Source: Hydrogenophaga sp. (GTDB taxonomy: Bacteria; Pseudomonadota; Gammaproteobacteria; Burkholderiales; Burkholderiaceae_C). From it: DNA of 64,000 nt. A model generated the notes under the pieces. That model worked only from the letters and a program-made list of their open reading frames with translations. It had not been told where the DNA came from and made no database searches. This document shows, piece after piece, positions 24,109 through 32,759 of this stretch (its first letter is position 1; the number at the start of each line of letters is the position of its first letter). The stretch covers positions 86,819 through 150,818 of the forward strand of contig NZ_JAHBZK010000010.1 in assembly GCF_019635465.1 (NCBI RefSeq). Direction: 5' to 3'. A program made the translations under genes and the position numbers.

Positions 24109-25881
24109 ATGCCATCTGCCCCTACCGTGCCCGTGGGCGCGCACCACCGTTTCTGGCCGCGCCGACTGCCGCACGCCATCCGACCACCCGCAACGTCGCT
24201 GTGGGTCAACCTCGAAGTCAGCGCGCGCCGCTACCCCGACAAGCCGGCGCTGGTGTTCTTCGACCGGAGCATCACTTACGCCGAGCTGCAAACGCAGGCC
24301 GAGGCGCTGGCGGCGCATTTGCGCGAGCAAGGGGTGCAGGACGGCGATCGCGTGATCGTCTTCATGCAGAACTGCCCGCAGTGGATCGTCGCGTACTACG
24401 CCGTGCTGCGCGCCAATGCGGTGGTGGTGCCGGTGAACCCCATGAACAAGGCCGACGAGCTCGGTCACTACATCACCGACCCGGATGCGCGCGTGGCCAT
24501 CTGTGCGGCCGACCTGGCGCCCGAGCTGGTCAAGGCCAACGCCGAGGTACCAGCCGCCGAGCAACTGCGCCATCTGGTGGTGACCCACTACAGCGATGCC
24601 TACGGACCCCAGGCCGAGGTCCCACCGGCCTGGCAACCGTGGTTGAACACACAGCACGAACGGCCCACGCTGATCAGTGGCAGCGTAGCCACCTGGGCCG
24701 AGGCGCTGGCCTGCCAGGCGGCGCTGCCCGCGCACAACCGCGGGCCGAATGACCTGGCCGTGTTGCCCTACACCAGCGGTACCACGGGTCTGCCCAAGGG
24801 CTGCATGCACCCGCACAGCAGCCTGATGCACAACGCGGTGGCAGGCAGTCTGTGGGCCGGCAACTCGCCCGAGACCGTGGCTTTGCTGGTGGTGCCCTTG
24901 TTTCACATCACCGGCATGGTGACGGGCATGCACACCGCGATCTACGGTGGCTCCACCCTGGTGGTCATGCCGCGCTGGGACCGCGAACTCGCGGGGCGGC
25001 TCATCTCGCGCTGGCGCGTCACGCACTGGACCAACATCCCGACCATGGTGATCGACCTGCTGGCCAGCCCCAGCTTCGATCAGTACGACCTGTCGAGCCT
25101 GGTCTACATCGGCGGTGGCGGTGCGGCCATGCCGCAGGCCGTCGCCCAGCGCTTGCTCGAGCTTTTCTGCTTGCGCTTCGTCGAAGGCTACGGCCTGACC
25201 GAAACCGCGGCGCCGTCGCACAGCAACCCGCCCGACAACCCCAAGCAGCAGTGCCTGGGCATTCCGTTCATGAGCACCGACGCGCGCGTCATCGACCCCG
25301 AGACACTCAAGGAGGTGCCGCAAGGCGAGACCGGCGAGATCGTGATCCACGGTCCCGAGGTCTTCAACGGTTACTGGAAGCGCCCCGAGGCCACGGCCGC
25401 GGCCTTCATCGAGATCGACGGCAAGCGCTTCTTCCGCTCGGGCGACCTGGGGCGCGTCGATGAGGACGGCTACTTCTTCATCACCGACCGCCTCAAACGC
25501 ATGATCAACGCCAGCGGCTTCAAGGTCTGGCCGGCCGAGGTCGAGGCGCTGATGTTCAAGCACCCCGCCATCGCCGAGGCCTGCGTGATCGCCACGCGCG
25601 ACGCCTACCGCGGTGAAAGCGTCAAGGCCGTTGTGGTGCTGCGCGGTGACGCCAAAGGCAAGACCAGCGAAGCCGACATCCTGGCCTGGTGCCGCGAGCA
25701 CATGGCGGTCTACAAGGCGCCGCGCGAGGTCGAGTTCGTTGACGCGCTGCCCAAGAGCGGCAGCGGCAAGGTGATGTGGCGCTGGCTGCAGGAGCAGGAA
25801 GCTGCGCGCGCACCAGCTGCCGACAAGCCGGGTCAGAAAGCGGATGAGAAGGCTGATAAGAAAGCGGCCTCGGCACAATGA
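24109..25881 (+). CDS. AMP-dependent acyl-CoA synthetase (fatty-acid-CoA ligase type)
   Basis: A 590-residue acyl-adenylate-forming enzyme converting a carboxylic acid, ATP and CoA to acyl-CoA. Motifs: the phosphate-binding loop YTSGTTGLPKGC near residue 222, GYGLTET near 362, RSGDLGRVDEDGYFFITDR near 445, and the C-terminal lysine region PKSGSGKVMWRWL. The ATG at 24109 has GGAGA upstream; earlier in-frame sequence is non-coding. The C terminus has an extra Lys/Ala/Glu-rich tail of about 30 residues. It starts an apparent operon with a small membrane protein (3-base gap) and an AcuI-like reductase. This suggests short- or medium-chain acid degradation, though chain length cannot be read from the sequence. 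Confidence 0.92.
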   Translation: MPSAPTVPVGAHHRFWPRRLPHAIRPPATSLWVNLEVSARRYPDKPALVFFDRSITYAELQTQAEALAAHLREQGVQDGDRVIVFMQNCPQWIVAYYAVLRANAVVVPVNPMNKADELGHYITDPDARVAICAADLAPELVKANAEVPAAEQLRHLVVTHYSDAYGPQAEVPPAWQPWLNTQHERPTLISGSVATWAEALACQAALPAHNRGPNDLAVLPYTSGTTGLPKGCMHPHSSLMHNAVAGSLWAGNSPETVALLVVPLFHITGMVTGMHTAIYGGSTLVVMPRWDRELAGRLISRWRVTHWTNIPTMVIDLLASPSFDQYDLSSLVYIGGGGAAMPQAVAQRLLELFCLRFVEGYGLTETAAPSHSNPPDNPKQQCLGIPFMSTDARVIDPETLKEVPQGETGEIVIHGPEVFNGYWKRPEATAAAFIEIDGKRFFRSGDLGRVDEDGYFFITDRLKRMINASGFKVWPAEVEALMFKHPAIAEACVIATRDAYRGESVKAVVVLRGDAKGKTSEADILAWCREHMAVYKAPREVEFVDALPKSGSGKVMWRWLQEQEAARAPAADKPGQKADEKADKKAASAQ

Positions 25882-25884
25882 CGC

Positions 25885-26154
25885 ATGTCTTCCCGTTCCC
25901 CTGGGTGGCGCCGCATCTGGCGCCCGCATCACCCGCTGTTCTGGCTTGTCGCGGCGTTTCAACTGCTGACCGCGGTGCTGGTTCTCTTTCTGCAAATCTC
26001 CGATCCGGCCAGCGCCTTGCGCTGGCTGCTGGCCGCCGTGGCGCTGCTCAATTCCGTGGTGGGCTGGTGGCTATTGGCGCGTCTGTGGCGGGCGCCACCC
26101 TTACCCCAGGAGCAACCCTCTGATGTTCAACGGTCTGCTGATCACCAAGCCTGA
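25885..26154 (+). CDS. Small inner-membrane protein, two helices
   Basis: An 89-residue protein. After a basic N terminus ([16 protein letters not shown]) come two predicted membrane helices, about residues 18-38 ([20 protein letters not shown]) and 45-66, and then a polar tail. No family was recognised. It begins three bases after the synthetase stop and overlaps the reductase gene by 32 bases. The overlap region still reads as a plausible soluble tail, so the true 3' end may be as given. Tight spacing suggests co-translation; a role in acid uptake or anchoring would be speculation. Confidence 0.65.
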   Translation: MSSRSPGWRRIWRPHHPLFWLVAAFQLLTAVLVLFLQISDPASALRWLLAAVALLNSVVGWWLLARLWRAPPLPQEQPSDVQRSADHQA

Positions 26155-27121
26155 GAGCGGCTACCGCTGCGACCTCGCCCGCATCGACGAAGCCCAGTTG
26201 CCCACGACCGGCGACGTGAGCGTTGCCGTCGCCTACTCCACGATCAACTACAAGGACGGCCTGGCCATCACCGGCAAGTCGCCGGTGGTGCGCAGCTTCC
26301 CCCTGGTGCCGGGCATCGATTTCGCCGGCACCGTCACCGCCAGCGATCACCCTGCCTACAAGGCGGGCGACGCGGTGGTGCTTAATGGCTGGGGCGTGGG
26401 CGAGGCGCATTGGGGCGGTCTGGCACAGATGGCGCGCGTCAAGGGCGACTGGCTGCTGCCGCTGCCGAGTGCCTTCACGCCGCGCCAGGCCATGGCGATC
26501 GGCACGGCGGGCTACACCGCCATGCTGTGCGTGCAGGCGCTGCAGCGCCATTGGGCCGAGCAGGGCGTGGCGGCCGGCAGCGGCGAAGTGCTGGTGACCG
26601 GTGCGGGCGGTGGCGTGGGCAGCGTGGCGATTGCCCTGCTGGCCGCGCTGGGGCACACCGTGGTGGCCTCCACCGGGCGCCCTCAGGAGGCCGACTATCT
26701 CAAGGGCCTGGGCGCTGCGGCGGTAATCGACCGCGCCGAGCTGTCCGGCCCCGGCAAGCCGCTGCAGAAGGAACGCTGGATCGGGGTGGTTGACGCCGTC
26801 GGCAGCCACACGCTGGCCAACGCCTGCGCCAGCACCCGCTACGGCGGCGCTGTGGCGGCCTGTGGCCTGGCACAGGGCATGGACCTGCCCGCCAGCGTGG
26901 CGCCGTTCATCCTGCGCGGGGTGGCGCTGTACGGCATCGACAGCGTCATGGCGCCCAAGGCCCGGCGCGAAGCCGCATGGGCCGGTCTGGCCCAGCACCT
27001 GGACCGCGCCCGGCTGGACGCCATCACCCAGGAAATCGCCCTGGGCGAGGCCATCGAGGCCGGAGCGAAGGTGCTGGCCGGGCAGGTGCGCGGGCGCCTG
27101 GTGGTCGACGTCAACCGCTGA
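26123..27121 (+). CDS. acuI: MDR-family NADPH-dependent acryloyl-CoA reductase (AcuI/YhdH type)
   Basis: A 332-residue oxidoreductase of the AcuI/YhdH branch of medium-chain dehydrogenases, which reduce acryloyl-CoA to propionyl-CoA with NADPH. Diagnostic stretches are [21 protein letters not shown] near residue 36, [12 protein letters not shown] near 59, the nucleotide-binding motif [10 protein letters not shown] near 156, and [14 protein letters not shown] near 258. There is no structural zinc-lobe Cys cluster, as expected for this branch. AGGAG lies ten bases before the ATG. Following an acyl-CoA synthetase, it fits detoxification or use of acrylate or 3-hydroxypropionate. A terminator follows. 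Confidence 0.92.
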   Translation: MFNGLLITKPESGYRCDLARIDEAQLPTTGDVSVAVAYSTINYKDGLAITGKSPVVRSFPLVPGIDFAGTVTASDHPAYKAGDAVVLNGWGVGEAHWGGLAQMARVKGDWLLPLPSAFTPRQAMAIGTAGYTAMLCVQALQRHWAEQGVAAGSGEVLVTGAGGGVGSVAIALLAALGHTVVASTGRPQEADYLKGLGAAAVIDRAELSGPGKPLQKERWIGVVDAVGSHTLANACASTRYGGAVAACGLAQGMDLPASVAPFILRGVALYGIDSVMAPKARREAAWAGLAQHLDRARLDAITQEIALGEAIEAGAKVLAGQVRGRLVVDVNR

Positions 27122-27144
27122 AAGCACCCCTGGCATGTGGGGAG

Positions 27145-27179
27145 AACCGGGGTCATCGGCGGGGAAACCCGGTTTTTTT
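27145..27179 (+). terminator. Rho-independent terminator after acuI
   Basis: A 7-bp AACCGGG/CCCGGTT stem (27145-27151 with 27168-27174) with a 16-base loop is followed directly by a run of T residues to 27179. It ends the synthetase-acuI operon. Confidence 0.8.
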
Positions 27180-27291
27180 GCACCAATTTCGCCCTGAGAG
27201 TTACGCAAAGGTCAAATTTGTGCTGGAATCTCGCCGCTGATCGGCTGTCACAAACCTCCCATCGTTACCCCTCTCGCACGCCGAACCCCGA

Positions 27292-27654
27292 ATGAAGCAG
27301 TTCTTCTCGACCTTGTTCGACACCGTCGCTCAGCGTCTGCACAGCGAGACCCGTCACGAAGACCCGCACCGCCTGATGCGCATCCGCCAGGCCATGGTGG
27401 AGCTGGTGGGCCCGGTCAATGACTGGGAATCCGAGCTGTTGCGTCACCGTGTGCTGGTGGCCGATTCGGCCAAATCGCTGTGGTTCTTGCGACCCGCTTT
27501 GCTGCAGTGGCTGTGCCGTCGCCACGACGAGCGCGCCGCCATGGGGCTGGTGATGTCGCTTCAGCCGCTGTTTGAAGGCATGGTCGAGGCCTCGCTGCTC
27601 ACGCCGTCGGCCGCTGCGCGCCGCGCCCGACGCGACTCATCGCTCGGTCTTTGA
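27292..27654 (+). CDS. Small hypothetical protein
   Basis: A 120-residue soluble protein with no recognised domain. It is helical, with basic and acidic patches (HSETRHEDPHRLMRIRQAMVELV, LLRHRVLVADSAKSLWFLRPALLQWLC) and a basic C terminus (SAAARRARRD). No signal peptide is present. It stands alone between the acuI terminator and the convergent DUF2189 gene. The ATG at 27292 has no strong ribosome site. Composition and codon use match the neighbours, so it is probably real. Confidence 0.68.
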   Translation: MKQFFSTLFDTVAQRLHSETRHEDPHRLMRIRQAMVELVGPVNDWESELLRHRVLVADSAKSLWFLRPALLQWLCRRHDERAAMGLVMSLQPLFEGMVEASLLTPSAAARRARRDSSLGL

Positions 27655-27672
27655 GCCCGTCGTCGGCTCGGC

Positions 27673-28497
27673 TCAGGCCCCGTCGCGGTTGGGTGCGTTG
27701 ACGGTGGCGTCGTAGGCGTGCCAGGTGGCATGCCCGATCACCGGCCCGATCACAAGCAACCCCAGGAACCAGGGCGCCATCGCCAGCGCCACCGTCAGCG
27801 CGATCAATGCACCCCAGCACAGCATCACGCCCGGGTTTTGCAGACACGCGCGGATGCTGGTCAGCCCGGCCGAGATCGCGTCGGTGCCACGGTCCAGGAT
27901 CATGGGGATGCTCACCACACTGGTGACGAAGATCAGCCCCGCGAAGATGGCGCCCACCACCGTCCAGGTGATCAGGAATTCGATGTTCTGGCCGCTGAGC
28001 AGTTGCGTCAGCAGGTTGTGCGCGTCGGGCATGGTGTTGAAGGTGACGGCAAACACCACCAGCGAGGCCCGGCCCCACAGCATCTCGAGGATCAGCAGCA
28101 CACCCGCAAAGATGGCCATGGTGCCCTTGGTGGGCACCCAGGCGCGCAGCGAGCGCCGCAGCGACGGACGCTCCCCGCGTTGCAGGGCGCGACTGGCGTC
28201 GTACAGACCCAGGCAGAGGAAGGGCCCCATCAGCAGAAAGCCCGCGGACAACGCCAGCACGTAGGCCGGCGCCTGCTGGAACACCCACAGCAGCGCATGC
28301 CCCATCAGGAAGAAGCAGGCGCCGTAGAACAGGCCGATGCGCGGGCAGCGCACAAAGTCGGCCCAACCGGCGCGCAACCAGGCGAGGGGTGCAGACACGT
28401 TCAGCGCGGCAATGCGCAGATTGAAAACCGATGACTCTGACGCGGCAGGCGCGGGTTCCTGGGTGTCGGGTGGCGTGGGGTCCGTGGTGGCGTTCAT
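27673..28497 (-). CDS. DUF2189 family integral membrane protein
   Basis: A 274-residue inner-membrane protein of the DUF2189 family, with about six predicted helices. Family blocks are LRAGWADFVRCPRIGLFYGACFFLMG near residue 41, LMGPFLCLGLYDASRALQRGE near 88, and WHAYDATVN near the C terminus. The first ~35 residues are soluble and Pro/Ala-rich. Function is unknown. Its start codon directly abuts the left arm of the 273-bp palindromic element at 28498-28770. The ribosome-binding stretch (AAGG, six bases upstream) is therefore contributed by that element, a possible route for control. Confidence 0.88.
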   Translation of the reverse strand: MNATTDPTPPDTQEPAPAASESSVFNLRIAALNVSAPLAWLRAGWADFVRCPRIGLFYGACFFLMGHALLWVFQQAPAYVLALSAGFLLMGPFLCLGLYDASRALQRGERPSLRRSLRAWVPTKGTMAIFAGVLLILEMLWGRASLVVFAVTFNTMPDAHNLLTQLLSGQNIEFLITWTVVGAIFAGLIFVTSVVSIPMILDRGTDAISAGLTSIRACLQNPGVMLCWGALIALTVALAMAPWFLGLLVIGPVIGHATWHAYDATVNAPNRDGA

Positions 28498-28770
28498 CTA
28501 GGGCCTTTTCACACTATTTTTCCAAGTGCGAACGGGGTGAAAACAGCGCCAATCCAGGCGCGGGACGACGGCCAGGCTGGCTGCCTGGCCTGGGAGTGCA
28601 ACGAAGAGTGGCGCTGTTTTCACCCCGTTCCCTGCGGGTTGCGGCCAAAAAGGGCCATGCGCCGCGTTGCGAAGCCTCGCCGGGCCACCGGCCCGTCTGC
28701 GTTTCGCGCCTTGCGCATGGCCTTTTTGATCCGCAACGCATCTTGGAAAAATAGTGTGAACAGGCCCTAG
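28498..28770. repeat. 273-bp nested inverted-repeat element (MITE-like or structured RNA)
   Basis: Terminal inverted repeats of 29 bases (28498-28526 with 28742-28770) differ at one position and begin CTAGGGCCT. Inside are two separate hairpin arms. Arm A pairs 28531-28550 perfectly with 28610-28629 (20 bp) and has an inner 8-bp hairpin at 28570-28590. Arm B pairs 28653-28662 with 28713-28722 (10 bp), extended by CAAAAA/TTTTTG with one bulge, and has an apical hairpin CGGGCC-ACC-GGCCCG at 28681-28695. No reading frame of substance lies inside. The layout is a three-way junction closed by the terminal repeats. Confidence 0.85.
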
Positions 28771-28841
28771 CGATTGGGCCACCGACAGCGCATGGCCCTG
28801 ATGCGGGCTTTCCCCGAGGGCGCCCCCTACACTCGCCGGCC

Positions 28842-29585
28842 ATGAGCACGTCCGAGTTTTCCCCGCCCTACCTGTCGCCCCACGCCATGGACACCGCCTT
28901 GCGCGAGCGCGGGGTGGGCTTGCTCAGTGGTGCAGACACCGCGGCCTGGATCGGCGTGCCGCTGGCCGCGCTGCGTGAACTCGAGCCGTTCTGGCACCGT
29001 CTCGCACCCGACAACTACCTCAAGGACGGTGGCCGCTACCGCCAGCGCCGGCACAGCTGCTTTGTGGTCGACGGCGAGCGACTCACCCAGGTGCCGCACC
29101 GGGCCCATTGGCAACCGGTGGAATACAACGCCTTGCACGGCGGCATGCAGCGCTGGTTTGAACCGATGGAAGACGCCATGGTGGCGTCAGCCGCGTGGCA
29201 GCGCTTGCTGCTGCGCCTGGGCGCCGCGGCCAGCGCCTTGCGCGGCCCGCAGCCCTGGTTCGTGGAGGCACATCCGTTTCGCATCGACACCACCGACGGC
29301 ATTGGCCGACCCACGCCCGAAGGCGCCCACCGCGACGGCGTGGACCTGGTGGCGGTTTTCCTGGTCGGGCGCCACGCCATCAAGGGCGGCGAGAGCCGGG
29401 TATTCGACGCCAACGGCCCCGGCGGCCAGCGCTTCACGCTGCGCGATCCGTGGTCGTTGCTGTTGCTCGACGACCCGCGCGTGATCCACGAAAGCACACC
29501 CATTCAGCCCGACCCGGCCGATGGGCTGGGCTGGCGCGACACGCTGGTGGTGACCCTGCGCGCGGGCGGCTTTCAGGGGGCGTGA
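28842..29585 (+). CDS. 2OG-Fe(II) dioxygenase family protein
   Basis: A 247-residue protein of the bacterial 2OG-Fe dioxygenase family (related to PF10014). The likely iron ligands are His163 and Asp165 (GAHRDGVD) and His216 (RVIHEST), with a later Arg in DTLVVTLRAGG suited to 2-oxoglutarate binding. Members hydroxylate free amino acids or related small molecules in studied cases; the substrate here is unknown. There is no signal peptide. It starts 71 bases right of the palindromic element and its end overlaps the convergent MOSC gene by 13 bases. Confidence 0.88.
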   Translation: MSTSEFSPPYLSPHAMDTALRERGVGLLSGADTAAWIGVPLAALRELEPFWHRLAPDNYLKDGGRYRQRRHSCFVVDGERLTQVPHRAHWQPVEYNALHGGMQRWFEPMEDAMVASAAWQRLLLRLGAAASALRGPQPWFVEAHPFRIDTTDGIGRPTPEGAHRDGVDLVAVFLVGRHAIKGGESRVFDANGPGGQRFTLRDPWSLLLLDDPRVIHESTPIQPDPADGLGWRDTLVVTLRAGGFQGA

Positions 29586-30139
29586 CCGACGGGTGGGGCG
29601 TGCACGTCAGCCCCGGTGGCGGCGTGCACGATGCGCACCTGGTCGCCCACGGTCAACAGGCCGCCGGCCAGCACGCGCGCAGTGAGGCCGCCGTGTCCCC
29701 GCATGGCGTTGTAGCCACCTGGCCCCAGCAGGGTCTCCATGCGCGAGCACGGTGCGCAGTCACCGGTGGCTTCGAGCACCACCGACGTGCCGATGTGGAT
29801 GTGCATGGTTTCGCCCGCAAACGGGTTGAGCGCGGCCCTCAGGTTCAGGCCCGAGATCACCAGGTTGCGGCGCAAGGTCTCGGGTTTCACCACTTGATGG
29901 GTGAGGGCGGCGATCACGGGCAGATGCTCGGCCTGGATCAGCGTCACCTGGCGCCGGGCACTGCGGCGCAACGCCGTGTGATCGCCCTGCAGGCCGCGCC
30001 CCGCGATGGCCTCGACCTGATCGACGAGTTCGGCTGGCACCAGCCGCGCGCCGCGCAGCACGATCGCCTGCAGCCGGCCCGTGCCCGGCACGTGGGCGGT
30101 CAGGGCGTGCAGCCCGCTTGCTGGTCCGCGCCCGTTCAC
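29573..30139 (-). CDS. MOSC-domain protein
   Basis: A 188-residue MOSC-domain protein, the sulfur-carrier domain of molybdenum-cofactor sulfurases, also found alone in YiiM-like proteins that bind or transfer sulfur or molybdenum cofactor. Visible blocks are GLQGDHTALRRSARRQVTLIQAEHL, NLVISGLNLRAAL and GDCAPCSRMETLLGPGGYNAMRGHGG with the conserved Cys pair. The start is a GTG at 30139 overlapping the upstream cupin TGA (GTGA), so translation is probably coupled. Its 3' end overlaps the 2OG-Fe dioxygenase gene by 13 bases. Confidence 0.9.
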   Translation of the reverse strand: MNGRGPASGLHALTAHVPGTGRLQAIVLRGARLVPAELVDQVEAIAGRGLQGDHTALRRSARRQVTLIQAEHLPVIAALTHQVVKPETLRRNLVISGLNLRAALNPFAGETMHIHIGTSVVLEATGDCAPCSRMETLLGPGGYNAMRGHGGLTARVLAGGLLTVGDQVRIVHAATGADVHAPPVGHAP

Positions 30140-30648
30140 ACCCCACCCGTGGGGTGTGTCGGGTCCACCCACAGCACCGTCTCGGGCTTTTCCGCCGGTT
30201 CGATGTCGAGGTTGACCGCCACCGCCTGCCCGTCGCTGCGGCACAGCACACACTCCAGCACCTCGGTGGGGCTGGCGTTGATCTCCTGGTGCGGCACGTA
30301 GGGCGGCACGTAGATGAAATCGCCCGGGCCGGCTTCGGCGGTGAATTCCAGCTGGTCGCCCCAGCGCATGCGCGCGCGGCCTTTGACCACGTAGATCACG
30401 CTCTCCAGGTGGCCGTGGTGGTGGGCGCCGGTCTTGGCGTCGGGGTGGATGGTCACCGTGCCGGCCCACAGCTTCTGGGCGCCGACCCGAGCGAAGGTGA
30501 TGGCCGCCTTGCGGTCCATGCCGGGCGTGGACGGCACGTTGCCGTCGAGCTGGTTGCCCGGGATCACCCGCACGCCGTTGTGCTTCCAGGGCGGGTCTTC
30601 TTCGTGCGCGGGGTCGTGCGCATGTTCGTGGTCGTGGTCGTGGGCCAT
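30136..30648 (-). CDS. Cupin-domain protein with His-rich N terminus
   Basis: A 170-residue cupin. The start MAHDHDHEHAHDPAHEEDPP holds seven His and may bind metal, or may simply act as a metallochaperone-like tail. The cupin core has GAHHHGHLESVIYVVKGRARMRWG (metal ligands near residue 75-85) and PGDFIYVPPYVPHQEIN. The ATG at 30648 has CCGGAG ten bases upstream and was preferred over a longer frame. It overlaps the downstream MOSC gene by four bases, so the two form an operon. The substrate is unknown. Confidence 0.88.
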   Translation of the reverse strand: MAHDHDHEHAHDPAHEEDPPWKHNGVRVIPGNQLDGNVPSTPGMDRKAAITFARVGAQKLWAGTVTIHPDAKTGAHHHGHLESVIYVVKGRARMRWGDQLEFTAEAGPGDFIYVPPYVPHQEINASPTEVLECVLCRSDGQAVAVNLDIEPAEKPETVLWVDPTHPTGGV

Positions 30649-30731
30649 GGCGCTGCTCCGGTGGGAGACGCCAGTGTGCCAGCGCAGATCGCGCGATAGA
30701 CCGACAATCCAGGGTTTTCCCCGAGCCTGGA

Positions 30732-31334
30732 GTGCCCGCCTTGCCATTGCCCGCCCCCGCCCCCCGCACCCCCATGCACACCCGCCGCGTCACCTACCAG
30801 GGCTTCCAGCGCGACGACGGCCTTTGGGACATCGAAGGCGAGCTGCACGACAGCAAGCCCTTTGACTTCGAGATTCGCGGCGAACGCCGCTGGGAGGCCG
30901 GCGAGCCGGTACACCACATGCGCCTGCGCGTCACCTTTGACGAGCGCATGGTGATCCACGCGATCGACGTTGCGATGGACGCCTTCCCGCACGAGCCCTG
31001 CCCCCAGGTGATGCCCGCGATGCAGCGCATGGTGGGCGAGACGCTGGGCCGGGGCTGGCGCCACACCATCCAGCGCCACCTGGGTGGCCTGCAGGGCTGC
31101 ACCCACTTGCGCGAGCTGCTCTACAACCTCGCCACCGCCGCCATGCAATCGCGCTCGGGCTCGTTTGCGCCCAGCGGCAACCGCCCGCCGCCGCACCTGG
31201 GCCAATGCCACACCTGGGACTTCGACGGCCCGGTGGTGGAGAAGGTCTACCCGATGTTCTTTCGCTGGCGCGCGCCGGCCAAAGACGAGCCGAGCGCAGG
31301 CACAACGGTCAACGACCCGCAGGCCGTTCGCTGA
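30732..31334 (+). CDS. DUF2889 family protein
   Basis: A 200-residue protein of the DUF2889 family. Its hallmark blocks are present: HTRRVTYQGFQRDDGLWDIEGELHDSKPF near the start, PVHHMRLRVTFDERMVIHAIDVAMD, GWRHTIQRHLGGLQGCTHLRELL and CHTWDFDGPVVEKVYPMFFRW. Function is unknown; members often sit near aromatic-acid or quinate genes. The start is uncertain. The GTG at 30732 was kept because homologous proteins have a short Pro/Ala-rich lead before HTRR, but a TTG at 30741 has GGAG eight bases upstream, and an ATG lies at 30774. It diverges from the cupin/MOSC operon. Confidence 0.85.
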   Translation: MPALPLPAPAPRTPMHTRRVTYQGFQRDDGLWDIEGELHDSKPFDFEIRGERRWEAGEPVHHMRLRVTFDERMVIHAIDVAMDAFPHEPCPQVMPAMQRMVGETLGRGWRHTIQRHLGGLQGCTHLRELLYNLATAAMQSRSGSFAPSGNRPPPHLGQCHTWDFDGPVVEKVYPMFFRWRAPAKDEPSAGTTVNDPQAVR

Positions 31335-31372
31335 TCGGCCCCCGGCCTGGCCAGCGCCGGTTCAGTGCCGGT

Positions 31373-32104
31373 TCATCGCCAGAGCTTGCCGCACAGCCCG
31401 CGGTACACGAAGGGCGAGCTTGGGGCAGTGGGCTGGCTGCCCACCGGCTCCAGCGACACCGCCAGCTCCACCGCCGGGAAGAACACCTGCTCGGCCGGCT
31501 CGGCCAGCGTGAGGCGGGTGAAGGGGGCCTGCGCCACCTGTGGCATAGGCGCCACCGCTGTGACCACGCCCGCTTTGTCGATGCGCCACAGGTACAGCGT
31601 CTGTCCCTCGGGCACATCTACCGGCGTCACGCGCTTGATGTCCACCACCGTGCCCCGGCGCAGGCTGGAGATGATCAGCCCCGGCTGCCCCTGGGCCGTG
31701 CCCAGCACGCCCACATAGCTGTCGGGCAGTTCCATGCCGCGGCGCTGGTCGATCTGCATCTGCCAGACTACCGGCACCACCATGCCCACCGCCAGCCCCA
31801 TGGCCAGCGCGCTTGCCGGGATGGGGGCCAGCCAGCGTTGCCACCACGAGGGCGCCGTCGCCGCAGGCGCCTTGCCGGTGGTGGCGCCGGCGATGCGTTG
31901 CCACAGCGCGGTGCTGGGCGCCTGCTCGGGCAGGGCTCGGTGCAAGGGGGCCAGCCGCTGCGTCCAGTCGTTCACTGCGCTCACCAGCGCAGGGTGGTGG
32001 TGCATCGCGGCCTCAAACCGGCGGCGCGCGGGGCCTTGCAGCGTGCCGGCCACGTAGGCCGCCGCCAGCGGTTCGATGGCCGATGGGTTGCGGTACCAGT
32101 TCAT
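31373..32104 (-). CDS. Anti-sigma factor, RskA type
   Basis: A 243-residue single-pass membrane protein. An N-terminal cytoplasmic region of about 90 residues holds the sigma-binding part (AAAYVAGTLQGPARRRFEAAMHHHP, matching the zinc-less anti-sigma pattern). A membrane helix lies at about 92-116, and the periplasmic RskA-like domain includes LYLWRIDKAGVV and FTRLTLAEPAEQVFFPAVELAVSLEP. It starts with ATGA overlapping the ECF sigma gene, the usual sigma/anti-sigma pairing. The inducing stress is unknown, but a secreted COG4315-type protein is encoded just upstream. Confidence 0.9.
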   Translation of the reverse strand: MNWYRNPSAIEPLAAAYVAGTLQGPARRRFEAAMHHHPALVSAVNDWTQRLAPLHRALPEQAPSTALWQRIAGATTGKAPAATAPSWWQRWLAPIPASALAMGLAVGMVVPVVWQMQIDQRRGMELPDSYVGVLGTAQGQPGLIISSLRRGTVVDIKRVTPVDVPEGQTLYLWRIDKAGVVTAVAPMPQVAQAPFTRLTLAEPAEQVFFPAVELAVSLEPVGSQPTAPSSPFVYRGLCGKLWR

Positions 32105-32670
32105 GCCACGGCCTCCATGCAGCCCTTGAGCCGCATCAGGCTGCGCCGCGTCCAGGCTTTCACGGTGCCCAGCGGTCGCGCCATGCGCTGCGCAATCTCG
32201 TTGTGGGTCAGACCCTCGTAGAAGGCCAGCAGCAAGGCCTGGCGGGGCTCGGTCTCCAGCGTGCCCATGCAACGCGTGAGTTGCGCGTCGTCGGCGTGGG
32301 ACAGCAGCTGATCCAGCGGCGAGCCACCGTCGGCCGCCACGTCGTGCGTTTGCTCTTCGCCGCTGTCACTGCGCCAGTGCAGTGGCTCTTCGGGCTTGCG
32401 CTGGCGCAGCAGGTCGATGGCCCTGTGACGGGTGACCACACACAGCCAGGCCAGCGTGCGGTGCTGGCCGGGTGCTGCCGTGGCCGTGCGGTGCCAGATG
32501 GCGGTGAACACCTCCTGCAGCACGTCTTCTGCCATGGCGCGCTCCTGTGTCACGCGCATGGCCACCGCCAGCAAGCGGCTGGCGACCTGGTGGTACAGGG
32601 CTTCAAACGCCTTGGCGTCGCGCAAGGCCACGCGTGCGAGCAGTTGGCCGACTTCTTCTCGGTCATCCAT
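32101..32670 (-). CDS. ECF-type RNA polymerase sigma factor
   Basis: A 189-residue sigma factor with regions 2 and 4 only. Region 2 covers LYHQVASRLLAVAMRVTQERAMAEDVLQEVF and TLAWLCVVTRHRAIDLLRQRK. Region 4 covers RQALLLAFYEGLTHNEIAQRMARPLGTVKAWTRRSLMRLK. Its 3' end overlaps the anti-sigma start by four bases. The ATG at 32670 is preceded by GGGGGAGG; a 49-residue upstream extension was rejected. With RskA-type partners such sigma factors usually respond to envelope or oxidative stress. The neighbouring secreted-repeat gene is a plausible target. Confidence 0.93.
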   Translation of the reverse strand: MDDREEVGQLLARVALRDAKAFEALYHQVASRLLAVAMRVTQERAMAEDVLQEVFTAIWHRTATAAPGQHRTLAWLCVVTRHRAIDLLRQRKPEEPLHWRSDSGEEQTHDVAADGGSPLDQLLSHADDAQLTRCMGTLETEPRQALLLAFYEGLTHNEIAQRMARPLGTVKAWTRRSLMRLKGCMEAVA

Positions 32671-32759
32671 CGGGACAGGCCTCCCCCATGCGAAGCGGCC
32701 GAGCATACCTTGGCGATATGCCCGGCCACATTCCTGTTCCTCCAGGCGCTGGCGCTTGC

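Noticed and set aside
28498-28770. Short open frames on both strands inside the palindromic element
   Set aside because: They mirror each other because of the inverted repeats, have no ribosome sites and encode no recognisable protein. No transposase is present.
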